NCBI GenBank assembly: GCA_017881055.1
Contig: JADGRF010000330.1
Location: 1-44,558, forward strand
DNA: 44,558 bases
DNA from: Sandaracinaceae bacterium
Lineage (GTDB): Bacteria > Myxococcota_A > Polyangia > Polyangiales > JAFGIB01
Direction: 5' to 3'
In this document: positions 41,509 through 44,558 of the stretch, piece by piece
How the letters are laid out: every line of letters starts with the position of its first letter
Numbering within the stretch: the stretch's first letter is position 1
Translations under genes and position numbers: made by a program
Notes under the pieces: model-generated
What the model saw: only the letters and a program-made list of their open reading frames with translations
Told to the model about the DNA's origin: nothing
The model's database searches: none

Positions 41509-42638
41509 TGCCGGCGGATCCACACATCGAGCACGCGGCGGCTGTGGAGGCTGAGCCGGGCGAACCCGCAGCGGCCGAGGCACCGCTCCTCCGGCGTGTG
41601 CTGCCCAAGTTGCTCGTGTCGATCGCGCTCGGCGCGCTGTTCGGCTGGCTGGCCGCACGCGGCGGAGTGCCGCTTCTGCCGTCGCGCAGCGCGCTCTCGC
41701 TGGTGGCTCCGTGGACCGTGCCGGTCTATTTGCTGTCGCTTGCCTTCGTGCACTGGTTTCGCGCCAGCCGCTGGCGCTTCTTGATCGCGCCGATCAAGCG
41801 CGTCCCGCTGCGCGACGTGATCCTGCTCAACTGGATCGGCTTCTTCGCCATCTTCGCGTTGCCACTGCGCCTGGGCGAGCTTGCGCGCCCCACGCTCACC
41901 AAGCTGCGGCACGGCATTCCGATCTCGGTGGGCTTCGGGACCGTCGCGGTGGAACGCGTGCTCGACGGCTTGCTGACGAGCCTGTGTGTGGCGTGGGCAC
42001 TGTTCGCCTTGCCACGCATCGGCACGACCGATCCGGTCGCCAAGCATCTGCCAGCCTACGGCTACGCCGCGCTGACCCTGTTCTCGTGCGCGTTCGTCGC
42101 GCTCGGCATGTTCCTCTGGCAGCGCGCGCTCGCCGTGCGCTTGACGGAGTGGGGCGTGGGCCTTTTGTCGAAGAAGCTCGCGCGCCTGCTGGCAGAGAAG
42201 GTAGGCAACGTCGCGGACGGCCTGCGTTCAATCCGCTCCGCCCGACTCGCCGCGGGATTTCTCGGAGAATCGTTCGTGTATTGGAGCGTAAATGCGCTCG
42301 GTGTTTGGGCTCTTGGGCGCGGCTGCGGTCTGCGGATGGAGCTCGGTCACGCGGTCGCGGTGATGGGCGTCCTGGCCATCGGCATCCTCATGCCGACGGG
42401 TCCAGGCCTGTTCGGCAACTTTCAGCTCGCGGTGTTCGCGTGCCTGCGCCTGTACTTCCCGGAGAGCGTCGTCGCGACCCAGGGCGCCGTGTTCGTGTTC
42501 TTGCTGTACGTGCTGCAGTCGCTGGTCATGGTGGTCGCCGGCGTGATCCCGCTCTACGCCATGAAGCTGCGGCTCGCGGACCTGGTGCGCGTTCCACCGG
42601 AGTCGGTTCGCCCGCCCGAGGTTGCTCCGGACGCCTGA
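41505..42638 (+). CDS. Flippase-like integral membrane protein (UPF0104/AglD type)
   Basis: A 377-residue protein of the lysylphosphatidylglycerol synthase transmembrane/AglD2 superfamily. About eight helices are visible: LLVSIALGALFGWLAARGG, LVAPWTVPVYLLSLAFVHWF, VILLNWIGFFAIFALPLRLGELARP, YGYAALTLFSCAFVALGMFLW, AVMGVLAIGILMPTGPGLFGNFQLAVF and FVFLLYVLQSLVMVVAGVIPL. The LRLGELARP and PTGPGxxG motifs are typical. The family is thought to flip lipid-linked molecules; the substrate here is unknown. The start may be GTG 41505 or ATG 41508, both overlapping the CpsB-like stop. The N-terminal 25 residues are Ala/Glu-rich. Confidence 0.88.
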   Translation: MMPADPHIEHAAAVEAEPGEPAAAEAPLLRRVLPKLLVSIALGALFGWLAARGGVPLLPSRSALSLVAPWTVPVYLLSLAFVHWFRASRWRFLIAPIKRVPLRDVILLNWIGFFAIFALPLRLGELARPTLTKLRHGIPISVGFGTVAVERVLDGLLTSLCVAWALFALPRIGTTDPVAKHLPAYGYAALTLFSCAFVALGMFLWQRALAVRLTEWGVGLLSKKLARLLAEKVGNVADGLRSIRSARLAAGFLGESFVYWSVNALGVWALGRGCGLRMELGHAVAVMGVLAIGILMPTGPGLFGNFQLAVFACLRLYFPESVVATQGAVFVFLLYVLQSLVMVVAGVIPLYAMKLRLADLVRVPPESVRPPEVAPDA

Positions 42639-42658
42639 CGGAGCCACTGACCGAAAAC

Positions 42659-42687
42659 TTGGCGTGTACGGTTCGGTCTGAGATACC
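42659..42687 (+). promoter_or_regulatory. Putative promoter of the secreted-protein gene
   Basis: TTGGCG (42659-42664), a 17-base spacer, GATACC (42682-42687), then six bases to the ATG. Transcription would start at or beside the ATG. Confidence 0.5.
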
Positions 42688-42693
42688 GGACGC

Positions 42694-43218
42694 ATGCGCA
42701 GCCGCTCGTCCAAATTCGTGACCGCGCTCGTCGCGCTGCTGCTTGGGCTCGCCGGAGCGGCCGCGCTCCCGAGCAGCGCCCTCGCTCGTCGCGAGCAGAC
42801 CTTCAGCTATCCGTTCTCGCGCGTGTGGACGACCGCGGTTCGCCTGCTACGAGTCGACTTCGAGTGTCCGATCACGGAGAAAGATCGCGACGAGGGCTAC
42901 TTCTTGTTCTCGTACACGGACTCGGGCACGGAGGCCGCCAAAGCCGTTCCGGGCAGCGTCGAGCTGGTCACCAGCCACGAGAACGGTGTCGAGCAGGTAC
43001 GCGTGGTCATCCAAGTGCCCGCGATGCCGAGCTACGTAGAAGCGATGATGCTCGATCACCTCGAACGCAAGCTGCAGGAGGACTTCGGCTCGCCGAAGGG
43101 TACTCCCGAGGCACCCAAACCGGATGCCCCGAAACCGGACGCGCCGGGCAATCCGCCGGCCGGCGGCGGGGCCGCCAAGCCGGCAGCCCCCAAGCCCGCG
43201 CCTAAGCCCGCGAGCTGA
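42694..43218 (+). CDS. Secreted protein with Pro/Lys/Ala-rich C-terminus
   Basis: A 174-residue protein with a signal peptide: RSRSSKF, then VTALVALLLGLAGAAALP and a predicted cleavage near SSALA-RRE. The mature part, about 110 residues, is alpha/beta (TFSYPFSRVWTTAVRLLRVDFECPITEKDRDEGYFLFSYTD...), with one cysteine. The last 40 residues are disordered, with EAPKPDAPKPDAP units and KPAAPKPAPKPAS, probably a wall- or envelope-reaching tail. No domain recognised; an envelope location is inferred. It is separated from the operon above by a promoter-like element and from lysC by 71 bases. Confidence 0.82.
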   Translation: MRSRSSKFVTALVALLLGLAGAAALPSSALARREQTFSYPFSRVWTTAVRLLRVDFECPITEKDRDEGYFLFSYTDSGTEAAKAVPGSVELVTSHENGVEQVRVVIQVPAMPSYVEAMMLDHLERKLQEDFGSPKGTPEAPKPDAPKPDAPGNPPAGGGAAKPAAPKPAPKPAS

Positions 43219-43252
43219 CGCGCCGAACCACGGCGAACTTTTCGCATTGCAG

Positions 43253-43280
43253 TTGCCTTTCGCACGGCGGCCCGTAGGAT
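43253..43280 (+). promoter_or_regulatory. lysC promoter
   Basis: TTGCCT (43253-43258), a 16-base spacer and TAGGAT (43275-43280), nine bases before the GTG start. No Shine-Dalgarno sequence intervenes, so the mRNA would be nearly leaderless. Confidence 0.55.
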
Positions 43281-43289
43281 GGCCGCCCC

Positions 43290-44501
43290 GTGACGCTCAT
43301 CGTCCAGAAGTATGGTGGCACCAGCGTTGGCACGCTGGAGCGAATCCGCGCAGTCGCCGAACGAGTCGCGGCCGCCCGCGCCAAGGGCAACGACGTCGTG
43401 GCCGTCGTGAGCGCGATGTCCGGCGAGACGAACCGCTTGCTCGGGCTCGGCAAGGAGCTTGCGAAGCTGCCTGCCGAGCGCGAAATGGACTCTCTGGTCG
43501 CGACCGGCGAACAGGTCAGCGCGGCACTGCTCGCGATCGCGCTCACGGAGCTCGGCGTGAAGGCGCGCTCGCTGGTGGGTCATCAAACGCGCATCTTCAC
43601 GGACGGCGTGTACACGAAGGCACGCATCCGCTCGATCGACGTCGAGACATTCCGCGCGACGATCGCCGACGGCATCGTGCCCGTCGTCGCCGGCTTCCAG
43701 GGCGTGGATCAGCATGGCAACATCACGACGCTCGGCCGCGGTGGCAGTGACACGACCGGCGTTGCGATCGCCGCCGCGCTCAAGGCCGACGTCTGCGAGA
43801 TCTACACGGACGTCGAGGGGATGTTCACGACCGATCCGAACATCTGCAAGGAAGCCAAGAAGCTCGATCGCATCACGTTCGAGGAAATGCTCGAGCTGGC
43901 CTCGCTCGGCGCGAAGGTGTTGCAGCTGCGTTCGGTGGAGATAGCTATGAAATACGGCATTCCGATTCACGTGCGTTCAAGCTTCAGCGATGCCACCGGC
44001 ACCTTGGTCGGCGCCGACGACGACTCGCTCGAATCGGTCGTGGTGACCGGCGTCGCCTGCGACAAGAACGAAGTCAAAGTCACGGTGCGCGATCTGCCGG
44101 ACAAGCCCGGTGTGGTGGCGCGTGTGTTCGGCGTGCTGGCCGAGGAGAACGTGTCGGTCGACATGATCATCCAGAGCGAGTCGCGCGGCGGCAAGGCCGA
44201 CCTCACGTTCACGGTCACGCACACCGACCTGATGAAGACCAAGGACGTCGCCGAGCGCGTCTCGAAAGAGATCGGCGCGGGCGCGGTGCAGATCGAAGAC
44301 AACGTCGCGAAGGTGTCGATCGTCGGCGCCGGGATGCGCAGCCATGCAGGCGTCGCCGCCAAGATGTTCCGCTTGCTGGCGGAGCAGAAGGTGAACATCC
44401 AAGCGATCACGACCAGCGAGATTCGTGTGTCGTGTCTGATCGACAAGGCGCACGCGGACCAAGTGGTTCGCTCGCTGCACAAGGGCTTCGGCCTCGGCTG
44501 A
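43290..44501 (+). CDS. lysC: Aspartate kinase
   Basis: Phosphorylates aspartate, the first step to lysine, threonine, methionine and diaminopimelate. The 403-residue length fits the single-function class. Motifs: VQKYGGTSVG at the N-terminus, VVSAMSGETNRLL, TTLGRGGSDTTGVAIAAAL, and IYTDVEGMFTTDPNI. Two ACT domains occupy about 265-400 (GVVARVFGVLAEENVSVDMIIQ; SHAGVAAKMFRLLAEQKVNIQAITTSEIRVSCLID), which normally bind lysine and threonine for feedback control. The GTG start is set by KYGGTS spacing. The gene is followed directly by a tandem repeat that reaches the window edge. ThrH at 31.6 kb works further down the same pathway but is not clustered. Confidence 0.97.
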   Translation: MTLIVQKYGGTSVGTLERIRAVAERVAAARAKGNDVVAVVSAMSGETNRLLGLGKELAKLPAEREMDSLVATGEQVSAALLAIALTELGVKARSLVGHQTRIFTDGVYTKARIRSIDVETFRATIADGIVPVVAGFQGVDQHGNITTLGRGGSDTTGVAIAAALKADVCEIYTDVEGMFTTDPNICKEAKKLDRITFEEMLELASLGAKVLQLRSVEIAMKYGIPIHVRSSFSDATGTLVGADDDSLESVVVTGVACDKNEVKVTVRDLPDKPGVVARVFGVLAEENVSVDMIIQSESRGGKADLTFTVTHTDLMKTKDVAERVSKEIGAGAVQIEDNVAKVSIVGAGMRSHAGVAAKMFRLLAEQKVNIQAITTSEIRVSCLIDKAHADQVVRSLHKGFGLG

Positions 44502-44502
44502 G

Positions 44503-44558
44503 ACACGCTCCGGGCTTGGCACGCGCTCCGGGCTTGGCACGCGCTCCGGGCTTGGCAC
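44503..44558 (+). repeat. 18-bp tandem repeats after lysC, cut by the window edge
   Basis: Three 18-base units (44503-44520, 44521-44538, 44539-44556) of the form ACGCGCTCCGGGCTTGGC, the first with one mismatch, then AC of a fourth at the window end. They begin two bases after the lysC stop. The array may continue outside the window. Confidence 0.9.

Overview
The window is GC-rich chromosomal DNA with densely packed genes, several short overlaps between start and stop codons, and gene content typical of a large deltaproteobacterial or myxobacterial (Myxococcota) genome. Pointers to that group are a eukaryotic-type Ser/Thr kinase fused to a large ATPase and tetratricopeptide-like region, a PP2C phosphatase, Pro/Ala-rich lipoproteins and secreted proteins, and a very large membrane/spermidine-synthase-like protein. 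This placement is inference from content and style. No tRNA, rRNA, CRISPR array, transposase or phage gene was recognised, and no stretch of 300 bases lacks a gene.

Layout. 1-8165 (+): 3' part of mutS, a PheA-like protein, a lipoprotein, an AroA-like protein, cmk and rpsA. The aroA-cmk-rpsA order is widely conserved, but the AroA-like and PheA-like proteins both lack most of the residues their enzymes use for catalysis. 8273-19902: an AI-2E-family permease, a PP2C phosphatase (-), a TPR-like protein with a possible metal site, a two-gene heterodimeric ABC exporter (MdlA/MdlB type) and a 1345-residue kinase-cyclase-like-ATPase-TPR protein. 19908-24087 (-): a glycolysis/secretion operon read gap-pgk-tpiA-secG, followed by a GerW/YtfJ-family gene, from a clear promoter at 24115-24142. 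24178-28425 (-): a sigma-70-family factor followed by the 1165-residue membrane/spermidine-synthase-like protein. 28554-32226: an unknown protein (+), a CBS-domain membrane protein of the HlyC/CorC type, a basic-tailed putative DNA-binding protein and ThrH (all -). 32353-36626 (-): a 1050-residue C-terminal-processing-type protease and a cation diffusion facilitator. 36701-44501 (+): an ATPase-TPR protein, a CCA-adding/poly(A) polymerase-like enzyme with an HD domain, a CpsB-type PHP phosphatase, a flippase-like membrane protein, a secreted protein and aspartate kinase.

The strongest leads are: (1) two neighbouring aromatic-pathway homologues that look catalytically dead while keeping full length and, in the PheA homologue, the phenylalanine-sensing ACT motifs; (2) short tandem repeats placed directly after stop codons of four transcription units (cmk, rpsA, the convergent pair at 29.2 kb, lysC); (3) a recurrent -10-like element 4 to 9 bases ahead of start codons, suggesting leaderless or nearly leaderless mRNAs.
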